Shown here piece by piece: positions 1-10,570 of a stretch of 64,000 nucleotides of DNA (its first letter is position 1; every line of letters begins with the position of its first letter). A program made the position numbers and the translations under genes. The DNA lies in contig JAVSML010024418.1 of assembly GCA_038503035.1 (NCBI GenBank), positions 758,845 to 822,844 on the forward strand, given 5' to 3'. Source of the DNA: Crocodylus rhombifer. Taxonomy: Eukaryota > Chordata > Crocodylia > Crocodylidae. The notes beneath the pieces were generated by a model. The model had not been told where the DNA came from, made no database searches, and saw only the letters and a list, made by a program, of their open reading frames with translations.

Positions 1-853
1 ATACAGCCTAATAGGATGCTTCTGGGCAAGTCCACACTAGCAGAGTCTCAAGTTCCAGTGTTCAACACCGGAACAAAACAGATTTCACAATTTGATGTCA
101 TGTCCAAGTGATGTAGTATCAAGCCCAGGCCCTAACAACACTTTAGTAAAGAAGCTGGCTCCTTGCCTAGCACCACATTAGTTGTAGAATACGAAGAGGT
201 CAGAGCAAGAGTGGATTCTCTACAATCAGAACAATTAAGTCTTGAAAAGGTACATACTGAAAAGGGCTAAATCAGGTCATTAGCTGTGTTGATGTGCAGC
301 ACTTACTGACTTAAACTGAATTTCCTCCAGACACTCTGTAGAGCAGGAGCTCTTATGGACACTTTAAATATTTTAGACATTTCCTTTGTACTAGTTCTCC
401 TTTGCTGGTAACTGGAAAAGTAGTGTAACTTGGGCAGAGTGTGAGGCACCATCTCCTAGTGCCAACTATAAGGGGGTGGCATAATCCACACCAACTCTTG
501 CCAGAAGCCTTTGTCATGGCAGGTGCAGCCCTGCAGCCAATATGTATTTACCTGGGGGAGAGAGAAAGGGGAGTGAGTGGGGCCCCAGGATCAGCTACCA
601 GGGAGCCTGACCAAGGGGCTGCTGTCACCAGAGCTGATCTGATGCTGCTACAACAGCGGCAGCAACACCTGTAGCCCAGGCAGGTGAGACTTCCCTTTCC
701 CTCATACACACACCCCACAGGTCTACGGTGGTCAGCATACCCTTGAACTCCCACCCTGTCCTGGGTGCTCAATGAACTCACTACGCCTCTGCACTGGGGG
801 ATGAGAATGGACACTTCATCTGAGAAGTCTAGACTTTAATGAAATCAGATTCA
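1..853. other. No gene recognised
   Basis: Mixed-composition DNA with no supported exon, RNA gene or recognised repeat. The middle part (about 440-810) is GC-richer and gives short open frames on both strands that show no coding character. Confidence 0.5.
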
Positions 854-1330
854 GGGGCCACATCCAGATGAGCATGAATGTGCAATATGTGGCACCATGG
901 ACCCATCTATTGTACCACATGTGCATGCATTCCCCGTGCTGCTACCTTGCAGCATGGTGAGGGGCAGGAGGAGGATTGGACCCAAGGTGATCCCAGGTCA
1001 AAAAACCCCACATCAAATAAAAGCAGGGTGGTGCATGTGGTGGTAGTGCACTCCCCAAAACCGGAGCATAGCTAGCTGAAGCCATACTCTAGCTGCTGGC
1101 CAGGCTCCCAGATGCAGCACTACAGCTGCAGCTCCTTAAGGCCCCCAGAACCCCAGGTAAGGCTTCTGGGGACATCACACATGCTGGCCCCAACCTCCTC
1201 TATCCCACCTGTGGTAACCAGCTCCATGCCAGAGGATGTATGGCACAGGTGTTCTCTGGAGACAACTAGCAGTGGCACAAGGTGCTGCCTGTCCCCAGGG
1301 AAACAAAAGTCCATGCTCATGTGACTGCGG
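854..1330. mobile_element. MITE-like repeat of the GGGTGCATCC-ended family
   Basis: The left end reads CACATCCAGATGAGCATG and the right end, read on the opposite strand, is CACATGAGCATGGAC, which gives an imperfect terminal inverted repeat. The interior carries a block around 1,258-1,310 (GGAGACAACTAGCAGTGGCAC, then TGTCCCCAGGGAA) that recurs in diverged form at 30,125-30,180, so the two are related dispersed copies. There is no transposase frame. The family assignment is by mutual similarity only; ends are approximate and no target duplication was identified. Confidence 0.4.
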
Positions 1331-2328
1331 TCATGGAGTCCTTAACCTTCTTACTAGTACTGTAGCAGTTCCTTTGTGTGACTAGCACAAGATGGGAATG
1401 AGAAAAGGGCGTCTAGTGTTCTTCCTCCCTGCCTCTCCATATACTTTCACAATTTGCTCTTATACATTCATGGCTTGTCCGTGCTCTAAGCTTTCTATTT
1501 CAGATTTATTGATCTGTAAGGCACACAGCTATAAAAGAGGTTTAGGCTACAATGAATTTTAAATCTGATTGAAATGGTGATAGGAAAAGTATCTACTTTT
1601 CATGTTAACTAAGGATTAAAGCCATACAACATTTGAGGCAACCATATTCAGCTCCCTAAAGACTGCACCACTCCATCAAACTGTTGCAAAGCCTAAAAAG
1701 GACCTTATCAAGCTTGATTTGAAACAGCCATGTTTCACTGAAAGAGTTTCATATTATCAGGTGACAACCTGCTGCAAAATGTTTGCACTGTTACTTTTTG
1801 TGCAGTACTCTGTATCTCATGATAGGAACAAACTGTAGTGTTGTTGCTTTGGTGATATTTTTTAACGGTACGGAAAAAGTTATCTGGTCAAATTGAAGTT
1901 GAGCTTGTAATATCTGGTGTACTGCGGGTCTGGGTGCTGAGAGTCTGAATGTTCCAATAAACAGCAATTGGAGATGCCAGAGATTCCAAGAATCAAGTCT
2001 ATGTTTGTCAGTATCATTATATTTGTTACCAATATCAAGCTTCATACAGCAGATGGCTTGTTTTATTGGGTCTGCTCTGTTACTAGTAATTAGGCAATTT
2101 AATTCAGGCAACATCCTGCTTCTTTCCCTTTAGTACATATTTTAATAACTGGTACTGATAAATTGTGCCCAACATAACTGGAAAAACAAAGGCTATGGGA
2201 GAGTACTAAAACAGGGCTCACTGAGCATTTAGCAGAATTTTTTGAATGGTATCAGAATAATGTTGTTGTGCAGGTTAAACTATGAGAGAATTGGATTCAT
2301 CCTTCACGGGCAAAAATGACTGCATCCA
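1331..2328. other. No gene recognised
   Basis: AT-rich sequence. A 107-codon minus-strand open frame (1,791-2,114) lacks a convincing splice acceptor and donor or any family motif, so it is not called. Confidence 0.5.
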
Positions 2329-2458
2329 GTGGGGGGAGCGGAGGGGAGGGAAGAAGAGAGAAAAGAAGCGGGAAAGAAAAAGGGAAGGAGAAAGAAGGAA
2401 AAGGAAAAAAAAAGAAAAGGAGAAAAAAGGAAAAGGGAAGAGAATGAAGGGGGTGGAG
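2329..2458 (+). repeat. Long homopurine (GA-rich) tract
   Basis: About 130 bases are almost entirely A and G on the plus strand, with only isolated pyrimidines (for example near 2,338 and 2,368). The two open frames here are low-complexity artefacts rich in Arg/Lys/Glu or Ser/Phe/Pro. Homopurine-homopyrimidine runs of this size can form intramolecular triplexes and slip in replication. Confidence 0.8.
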
Positions 2459-3337
2459 GCTGGGTCATGTGAGTACATAGGTGACTTATAAGCCTGATCT
2501 TTACTTTGAACAATCTGCTGCAGCAAGGGCAGGGGAGTGATGAGGACTGGATATGGGATGCTTTCATTTTCTGGCCGAATATGAGAGAATTACAGGTATG
2601 AAATAAGCATTAATGATAGGGTGAACATATTAAATCAAATTGTCAAGGTATTTTGTAACCTGAGAACTTTGTCTTAATGACCCTTTTCAAGAAATGAATA
2701 CATGTAATTTAGTTTTTGGAAATCAGCACTGCCTCTGTTTATGGGCTTTATCCAGATCAGTAATTTCCTCCACAACCTCACATCCTGTATAATCACAAAG
2801 GCTACTACCCAGTGAGACAACAGTTCTTTTCTCCTGGGAAATAGCTGAGAGAAACTGATTCTGACATTTTGAAAATATGATTGTGGTCCAGGAAAGCACT
2901 CAGCACCTCTCCTTTCAATGAAGCCTGTGATATCCTCCAGGTGTTCGCTAACACACAAGAAGCCCTCACAGGCCTGTATGAATAACTGAATTTTTGGTTC
3001 AACAGCCAAACAGAACAAAAAGAAGTTTGTGTTGAACTTAAATGCTTTTTTGTTTGCTAGGTATTTTTCAATTTGAAAATCAAAAGATTATTTAGAATAC
3101 ATATGAATGAATATATATATTCATTTAATGACAAACAAAACATTCTGTTCCACTCAAGACAGGTATTTGTAGGAAAGGCAAAGGAAAGGTTAGAGCAGTG
3201 GTTCTCATCTTTTTGTGAACTCCTCCAATCTCTTATTAGATTCAAAGCACCTATAGAAAATGGCAGGTCTTAGCTTTCACTCATTTTTTTATGAGTAAAA
3301 AATAATGGAGCAATTCTTCTATTGCAAAGAACTCAAA
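2459..3337. other. No gene recognised
   Basis: A 114-codon minus-strand open frame (2,674-3,018) was examined. It has a possible acceptor near 2,950 but no matching donor and no recognisable domain, so no gene is called. The rest is AT-rich and featureless. Confidence 0.45.
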
Positions 3338-3762
3338 GGCCAGATACAGATGTGCAGACACATGTGGTTTGTGGCATCACAAACTTCTTCACAGCACCAC
3401 AACCTGAAAGCCTCGCCTGTTAAAATGTGCCCTGAGCTTCAAATTTGCAGTGCAGGAGCTAAATTTGCTACCTGGAAATCCCAGTAGCAAAAACATAATG
3501 ATGCAGAAAAAAGCATCACAGTGCATGCAAGAGGGTTGTTCTGGGAAATGCTCTGGCTGCTGGCCGGAGCCTCTCCACTGCTTTAGTTGTCCCTCATCTC
3601 AGCACAGCGGGAGTCAGGAGGAGCAAGAAAACAGCAGCTTCCTTGAAGCAGGGCAATTTGCCCCACACCAAACTGCACGTGCAGGGGAGTATACTGAGGT
3701 AAAAAGTAGTGGCAAACATTTTTGCCATAGCAAGGACATGCCCCTGCATGTGGGGATGCACC
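3338..3762. mobile_element. Probable MITE
   Basis: A GC-richer island in AT-rich DNA. Its right end, read on the minus strand, starts GGTGCATCCCCACATGCAG; its left end (CAGATACAGATGTGCAG) is a diverged counterpart. It resembles the other GGGTGCATC-ended repeats in the window. Open frames inside it have no coding character. The ends are poorly defined. Confidence 0.35.
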
Positions 3763-6535
3763 AAGAAAGACCACAACAGGTTAGGTATATTTATGGCACT
3801 ATAGATTTCTATATGAAATCTTTGGATTTATTTTGTGAATCTTGTAACAATGCCAATATTGTACAGTCCCCTGGTTGAGATTCACTAGGTTAGAGTAAAA
3901 AAAACAATAGGAAGAGATTTCTTTTGCCCACTTCCCCGCCCCCCCCAGCTTTCCAGCAGCTTTGGAGTCTGTACACTAAACATCCAGACTACCATGCTAG
4001 AGAGTCAGTCATTCTCACTCACTCACTCAATATTGTTTCACTTTCTGTGGAGTGCTTAAGTTTCAACAACCTTTTTCCCAAGGTTGGAATGGTTTAGGAC
4101 AGGGAAGAGCTGGCAGTTGTAAAAGATAAAATCTTGAGGTACCTTCCAGCCCCATTTCTTTTTGAGTCCAAGAGAGATTAAGTAAGAACTATCTAAATCC
4201 TGGCAATTAGGATGCTGTTCTGGTTGATGGGAGGCCAAAGTTTAAATCCACTCTGCCCAGTGCAGAGCAGCATCAGCTATGCATTTAACTAACCCCCTCT
4301 TTCAAGAGTCTACATTAATTCCTGTGACTGAGAAGGTAGGCAGAGCAGAAGTGGTCAGACAAGCCCAAAATAGGGATTAATAAGGTAGGGGATGTAAAGC
4401 CTTTGAGCCTGAAAATAGAGCTTGAATTCCATACCCTTATGTTAAAGAAGACTCACATTTGAATATCGTATGATTTGCTGCTTTTAACCATTTGTCAACT
4501 ATATTAGTTAGTGTTGAGAATACTACAAAATAGTCTAAATTTTCAACTTTAAAATATCCAAAGTGAGGCACGAAAATGAAACGGTTCTGATTTTAAGAGG
4601 TATTGACTTATATGGAGCTACAACTACTCTTTGTTCAGGCCAGTACTTATGGAGTCTCAGTCCATAGACCAAATCGTAGACAGCTGTTAGGTAATACAGT
4701 AACACAAATAATATAACCATACTTGATGCCGCTGAAAATCAAACACTGGTTTTGCTGGAGTACTTGCCTGATGTATCATTTATGGATTATGAGTAAATGC
4801 TGATTTCACCCTGACCAAAATTTCTTGCACAAAGATAAGCAGTAACTTTTTCTTATTTTGTTACCTATAAAAGGTCATGGCAATTATATACCTATAAAAG
4901 GAACACGCTGCATATTATGTTGCAAATTGCTTTGAAAGACATGCACATTGTTTTCAGGCAGTTAAAAAAAAAAAAGAAAAAAGGTCCAGTCCCATAATGG
5001 TATTCTCAACTCACTTCCATGAAAGAAAGTGGCGTCCAGCAACTTACGAGATAGAGAAGAAGTGCCAGAGAGAGTATGCATTTCTGTTACATATTATAGA
5101 TTTAGAGGAAAAAAAACTGGTAGCAGACTATGGTCTATGGCCTCAGGGTTTACAGTGACTAATGATGGATGGAACTTGCCTTGCTATGAATATGTTACTA
5201 TGTGAAAGAAAAGAGAGAGAGAGACATCATAACAAAGACAATTAATGGACTGTAGACTATTCTGCCGAGAATGGTCCAAAAGTGTGGGAAGCTAATGATA
5301 AAGGGCGGAGAGGCTGGAGGAATGTTATTACTGCCAAATCCCTTTCTCATAAATTTCTCATTGTTATATTTAGACCACTGGGCAACAGAATATCCCAGTT
5401 CCCGCAGAGGAGACCTGACAGGGGATTTCTCCAAGAGCAGTTATTCTCTTTCAGGACCCTAACCTGCTTTTGTTCAGGTCAATGGGATTTTTGCCACCGA
5501 CTTCAAGGAAGCAGGATCTTGCATAATATTTGTCTACAAAAGTTTCCTGGACATTATATTTGTTGGTATCACTTCATTTACTCACTTCCACTCTGAAATA
5601 AAACTGAATTTGCTTCTTTGTTTTTAGGTAGATTTTCCTTTTTAATACAGTTCACTACATGAAGCTAATGCAAAAACAACAGTATTATGGGCCTGATTTT
5701 CCTGTTTCTTACACCAGTTACACATCTGTGTAACTCCATCAATTCTAGAAAAGTCACTTCTAATGTACACTAGTTTGAGTTGAGTATAAAGCTTCACCTG
5801 TGCAAAAGGGCTAGACTGATTGGCTTAGGTCTTTGGCCACTGCCAATAATCTTGCAGCACGACGATCCTTGATGACCGTGTGCTCTGGTGCTATTCTCAT
5901 GTTACAACAAAATAAAAGCTGTTCTATCTATGTTCAGGTGTTTCTGCTAAAATGACCTTGGGGACCAACAGCAAGAGAACACTGGGGCACAGAGAAAACC
6001 AGCCTGTGGATCCTTTCACTTAGCACGGGAGGAGGGAGTCAAACTCATTTGGTCCTCCTGAGACAGATTTAGGTCTCTTTACTAGTCAGATACAGATACA
6101 CCTTCAGCATCTGAAGTGGGCAAGTGGAAGAGGCACTTAATTCCTGTAGGTGTTTGAACCATAGGGCTTGATGCTGCCTTTGCTGAACTTTCCACCACCA
6201 AAATAAGTCCCCATCTGGGCTTCATACTCTGGAATTCAGGGGCAAGGTAAGTCACGGCAGCTTTTACCTCTGCAGATGCTTGAGTCTTTATGTTGGCTCA
6301 TGGAACTGCAGCACTTAACGTTATAGCTGCTTACCCTGCCCCTGAATTCCTGGCCCTTCCAGGAGCCTTTGGGCCTGGTGACACAGCACATTTGACACTT
6401 GGCTCAGCCATATTTCTTACACAGCCTAGCCTGGCTCCATGCAACCAGAGAATGCACCTACACTATCCTTCCATGACACATTGTACTGGCTTTGGGCCAG
6501 TTTAAACAAAAGAAATTAGGTCAATATAGTGGAGA
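3763..6535. other. No gene recognised (2.8 kb)
   Basis: AT-rich intergenic or intronic DNA with short simple tracts: a C-run near 3,941-3,946, an (ACTC)n run near 4,014-4,027, an A-run near 4,964 and a GA run near 5,214-5,224. No exon with paired splice sites was seen. Confidence 0.5.
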
Positions 6536-6745
6536 ATCTGGGGCATAATTTACATTTTCCAACTTCTGTGTCCAAGAATTCTACCCACAGTTAATTTTTG
6601 TGTGGCATCTAAAGTTCTAAATTTCAGTGGTAGCGCTGGGGTGAGAGACCCAAGAAACGGTATGGTACTAACTGAAAGTACAATGTCCCTCACAATTATA
6701 CAGTTGGTCCAATAAAAAATATCTTCCACAAAAATCTTCGCCTCT
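6536..6745 (-). repeat. Possible dispersed repeat ending TTATTGGACCAAC
   Basis: On the minus strand the segment begins with a motif TTTTTTATTGGACCAACT. A close variant (TTTTATTAGACCAACT) occurs on the plus strand at about 43,999-44,014. Only the terminal motif is clearly shared, so this is a tentative dispersed-repeat end. Confidence 0.25.
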
Positions 6746-6764
6746 TGTAAATTTCCACGAATGT

Positions 6765-8624
6765 TCAAATTTGAGCCAGGGTTTTTGCCTCAGTGCATGT
6801 GCTCAGACATGCACTTTGTTGTGGAGCAAATTGTGCCACTTGGGGCAAAATAACTCTTCCTGGCTTCTCCTGGATTTGCAGCCAAGAGGAGCTAGAGCCT
6901 GGGGCTAGCACCTGTCCTGGTCCCATCAGTACAAAAAGCTGCCCTGTCAAGTAGCTCAGGGCTACTCACTCTCAGGAGCTTCTGGGGCCCAGCCAATTGG
7001 TACCTGGGGACACTACCTCTTGCGCTAGCTGGATTGCTGAAGCAGCCCTGAGAGTTCCCTGCACGCTTTACCCATTGCAGCAGTCTGGCAGTGGGGGCTG
7101 CTGCCTGGCTGTGACCTGCTGCCCACCTACCAGACCCAGATAAGGCATCTCCCCCTCTGGGCCAGCTGCCAGTGGTCTGTGGCTGCAGAGTTGGCCTTCG
7201 TGCGGCACTACTGCCATGTGTGCCCCCTGCCCAGCCATCTGGGCAGCTATCGCCCAGAAGATGTTCCAGGTGTGGTGGCCTGCTTTGAACTTTCAAAGCA
7301 TGTCCTCCTGGCCCCAGTTGGCCAGGAGGTCAGCTACAGCCAACTGGGTTCAAGGTGCCAGCTCTGAGGAGATAAGGTCCTGCCAATGGCCTCCCTAGCA
7401 GGAATTCTGGTGTTCCATATTTGAAAACTGAAAAATCCCTGATAAAAAAAATCTCAAAGTCACTGTAAAATACCCCCAAATCCATGTTCCTCCACAATTA
7501 AAACAAAAGACCACTATATATGGAGAGACAGAGACAGAGAAACAGAGAGACAGCGATCAGTTGGGCAATGTTTTATTAATATATCTACAGTGTTAAAGCA
7601 ATATGGAAGACTTCCAGTGTCTCTATCATCATAATAAAGTGAATTCTAAATACATGTTTCATGAATATATGTTTTGCTTCCCCTCACAGGGGCTACTACC
7701 CCCCAAAAGGGGCCACAGCCACCCGACAGGGGCCACAGGCCCTGCCCCACCCATGCTTGCTCCCCCAGCCAATGGGATTGCACCCTACATGACCCCATCA
7801 CCTGTTGGCTCTTGCAACCCCCTCCATGGCTGCCCCTCCTAGCCTGCCCCGCTTCCCCAGACCCCCCAATGGCTGCCCCACCCAGCCCCATTCTGCTCTT
7901 GCATCCCCAGCCCCCCATGGCTGCCCCCCCCAACCCCAACCTCCAGCACTTCAAAAAAAAAAAAAAACAACCCAAAAAAGCCTCTACTCACTGAGCAGGG
8001 GCTGTGGGGCCTCCAGGGCTCCTGGCAGAGCCCCCCTGGGCAGCAGGGGGCAGCTGGGCTGCCACCCAGCCTGCACTGTGTGGGTGGGGCCCCAGTGACC
8101 CAGGTGGCAGCTGGAAATGCCAGTAAGTGCTGGGGTTTGTTCTGGGGTCCCCCCCCTCAGGATGCTGGGGTGGGGAGGCAGAGTTTGGGGGGCTCAGGGA
8201 ACAGGTGGAGGGCTGGGCAGGGTGGGGCAGAGGGCAGGGCTGGCAGGTGTCCCTCCCATTGTCCCCTCCCCCCTCCTCCAACCCCTCACTTACCGGCAGT
8301 GGAGCCTGGGTTCAGCTCCCTGCTGCTGGCATGCTGCCTGTCCTTCACAGACAGGCAGTGTGCTTCAGCACCAGAGGCAGCCAGAACGCTCTGTGGAGGA
8401 CCCAGACTCCGGTTGCCTCAAGGCAGTCTGGGATTGCGTCCTGCCCTGCTTTTTTTTTCTGCAGGGTTTTTTGACCTTTGGATATCCAGTAGTCTAATTT
8501 TGCCCCTGCACTGCAAATCTGCAGCATGGGGAACATTTTCCTGTTCCTGCATGTGCCTCCTGCAGCATTTCAAAGGGCTTTGAGATGCTGCAGAGGCATG
8601 TGCGGGCTCATCTGAATGCATCCC
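6765..8624. mobile_element. Fold-back DNA transposon, copy A
   Basis: A GC-rich block that is closely similar, in order, to element C (27,264-29,625). Shared landmarks include GTACCTGG near 7,000 and 27,520, and TTCTCAGGAG-type sequence upstream. They also include a C-rich stretch, a central region folding back on itself (CTACTCACTGAG near 7,985 against CAGTAAGTGCTGG near 8,120), and a right end reading GGGATGCATTCAGATGAG on the minus strand. The outer left terminus is missing, so this copy is 5'-truncated relative to B and C. There is no transposase. All long frames here are proline- or glycine-rich artefacts of base composition. Confidence 0.6.
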
Positions 8625-9725
8625 GAAAAGCCAGGTGTGCCATGAGATGTCCGATATCAACACTGGTGCACCTGTATGACATACAGGAGAAAGAAGCTCA
8701 AGTTGTTCCTGGCTCTATTAAATGATATTTAATGGGAGGGGGGAGCTATACAAATATGGTTTACCATTAAACATGGCCCAAATTCTCACAATGCAGAGAC
8801 TGTACTTCCAAGTCTATTCTACAATGCACAAGTTGTCCATGCATTTAGAGAGCACTGTTTCCCTTCTGAAAACTGTGATACTGTACATATAAGCAATGCA
8901 AATAGTGTTACGGTATTTTTCATTTTCACACCTACATCTAGAGCTAATCATATGCAACATAATTCATTATGAAAAATGTTCCTAGTTAAAATGCCTAGAT
9001 TTATCTTCAAAGAATGTTTTGTGTTTCTGGTTTTGTTTGTTCAGAGTTTTTTTGGAAGGGAGAAACAAATCTTCACAGAAGATGATAACTGAATAAAAAT
9101 ATACCGGATTTGAAGTCAAAAGTACTGAACACTCACAATTCACATTAGTCAGTGTTTGCTATGGGAACTCGGCACATGGAAAAAAATCTCAGACCTTCTT
9201 ATTTATCCTTTGGATACATCTGTTGAAAGACAGGGATTAAGGTAGAGCTACCGGATATTGGAAGATGACATAGTGGATAAGCAAATCTTGTACACACAAG
9301 TGGGAGAGATAAAGTAACTATAATTTCCAGAAAAATGTAAAAATCCATCTGAAATATTTAAGAAATTTCTCACGGTTGAGATATTCACTTAGATTTGAGA
9401 GAAGCTGTGACAGAATACCTACAACAGAAAAGTACTACCAATGACAAACTTTTTTAATACTGTATGTGAAGTGTCTTGCTTATGTCCAAAGTGTAGATGA
9501 TTTTTTGGGGATTCTTAGTAATTATTTCTGGTAATAATATTCAGTGTTAATATTTTTCCAACTCTCTTTCAAAACTAGAATTTGGGTGTGGTTACAATGC
9601 CAACTGAAATCTTCAAGTGGAAAGCTTCCCATTATCTTAAAGACTCTAGGGGGAAGATTGTTAAGCTGTGATACTGATTGATGCAACATTTTAGAAAGAA
9701 GGAACTTGAGCTCCAGAACTCTCAC
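8625..9725. other. No gene recognised
   Basis: AT-rich sequence with no supported gene, repeat or RNA. Confidence 0.5.
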
Positions 9726-9885
9726 CTCAGAAGAGACTGAATTGGGGATGGAGGTAATGTACTTCAGCCTCTTGATCACAATATTAGACATGTTCCAAAG
9801 CAATGGCATCATCTGTTCCCGAACCAATGCAGCCACCACGCCAACTGATGTACTCAGGGATATTGGCGAATTATAGGTGCCCAAT
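9726..9885 (-). CDS. Candidate internal coding exon, unknown protein
   Basis: On the minus strand a 160-bp interval is open in one frame (53 whole codons after one leading base). It is bounded by a strong donor, GAG|GTGAGA, with the GT at 9,725-9,724, and a weaker acceptor ending CTAGACAG just above 9,885. It ends on a codon boundary. The predicted peptide is varied in composition (segments such as VREQMMPLLWNMSN and RLKYITSIPNSVSSE), unlike the low-complexity frames elsewhere. I do not recognise the family. Downstream of the donor the frame stays open to 9,522, so a longer exon or a pseudogene is possible. It lies 7 kb downstream, in the minus sense, of a CpG island with minus-strand splice donors, which could be its promoter. 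This is inference from splice motifs and frame only. Confidence 0.4.
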
Positions 9886-10192
9886 CTGTCTAGAAGTGAC
9901 TCTTTCTCTAGATTGCAGAGAACTGTAGCTCTTCCACAGCATGCTTTAAGAAACAGAAGGGAGATCCTAGAAAGAAAACAACTAATTGCACAGATCTGCT
10001 TTGGAATATCACCACCAAGAGCTGTAGGGGGTCTAGTTCATTCTATCAGGGAGCAACAACTGATTGGAAGAGTTTACTTGTTAAATTAAATGTAGGAATG
10101 TAATAAAGGTAATTATTTTCTTACTCTAAAGTCCCAAACTTAAAACCAGGAAAGAGACCCAAAAGAACATCAACTGCTGTATGAGGCAGATG
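9886..10192. other. No gene recognised
   Basis: Short AT-rich interval between the exon candidate and a hAT MITE. Nothing supported. Confidence 0.5.
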
Positions 10193-10570
10193 CCCTAGAA
10201 CAGAAGTTTCAAAATTGTTTGCCCCTACAGGCTAGATCTAGACCATGGAGCTTTTTCTAGGCCGGATCTGAAATTCAGGGCTTCCCACTAGCTGGACAAT
10301 CCACAAGTGGAGGTGGCAGCATTAATTCCCAGAGCTGCTGGAACCTAGGGAGTTAACATCACCATTGCTTACCCCCTCCTTCCTTTCCCCTGTACTGCCA
10401 GTTTTAGTCACCAGGGTGACTAAAAACCCTGATTTTGGTGGCAGCTAATGGTTGGATGGAGACAAGTGACATTAATGTCCTGGATTCCGGAGCCACCCAA
10501 AACAGCAGAGGCCGTGGCAGCTGTACAAATGAGCCTCACGGCCTGTATGTTTGATACCCCTGCCCTAGGG
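10193..10570. mobile_element. hAT-type MITE with target duplication
   Basis: The element at 10,201-10,562 (362 bp) starts CAGAAGTTTCAAA. Its right end on the minus strand starts CAGGGGTATCAAA, a terminal inverted repeat of the CAG-initial hAT style. It is flanked by 8-bp direct repeats, CCCTAGAA (10,193-10,200) and CCCTAGGG (10,563-10,570), matching at 6 of 8 bases. An 8-bp duplication is diagnostic of the hAT superfamily. It encodes no transposase. Confidence 0.75.

Noticed and set aside
1791..2114. 107-codon minus-strand open frame
   Set aside because: No paired splice sites, start context or recognisable motif; an open frame this long is expected by chance in a 64-kb window.
2674..3018. 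114-codon minus-strand open frame with varied composition
   Set aside because: A possible acceptor exists, but no donor fits and no family is recognised; too weak for an exon call.
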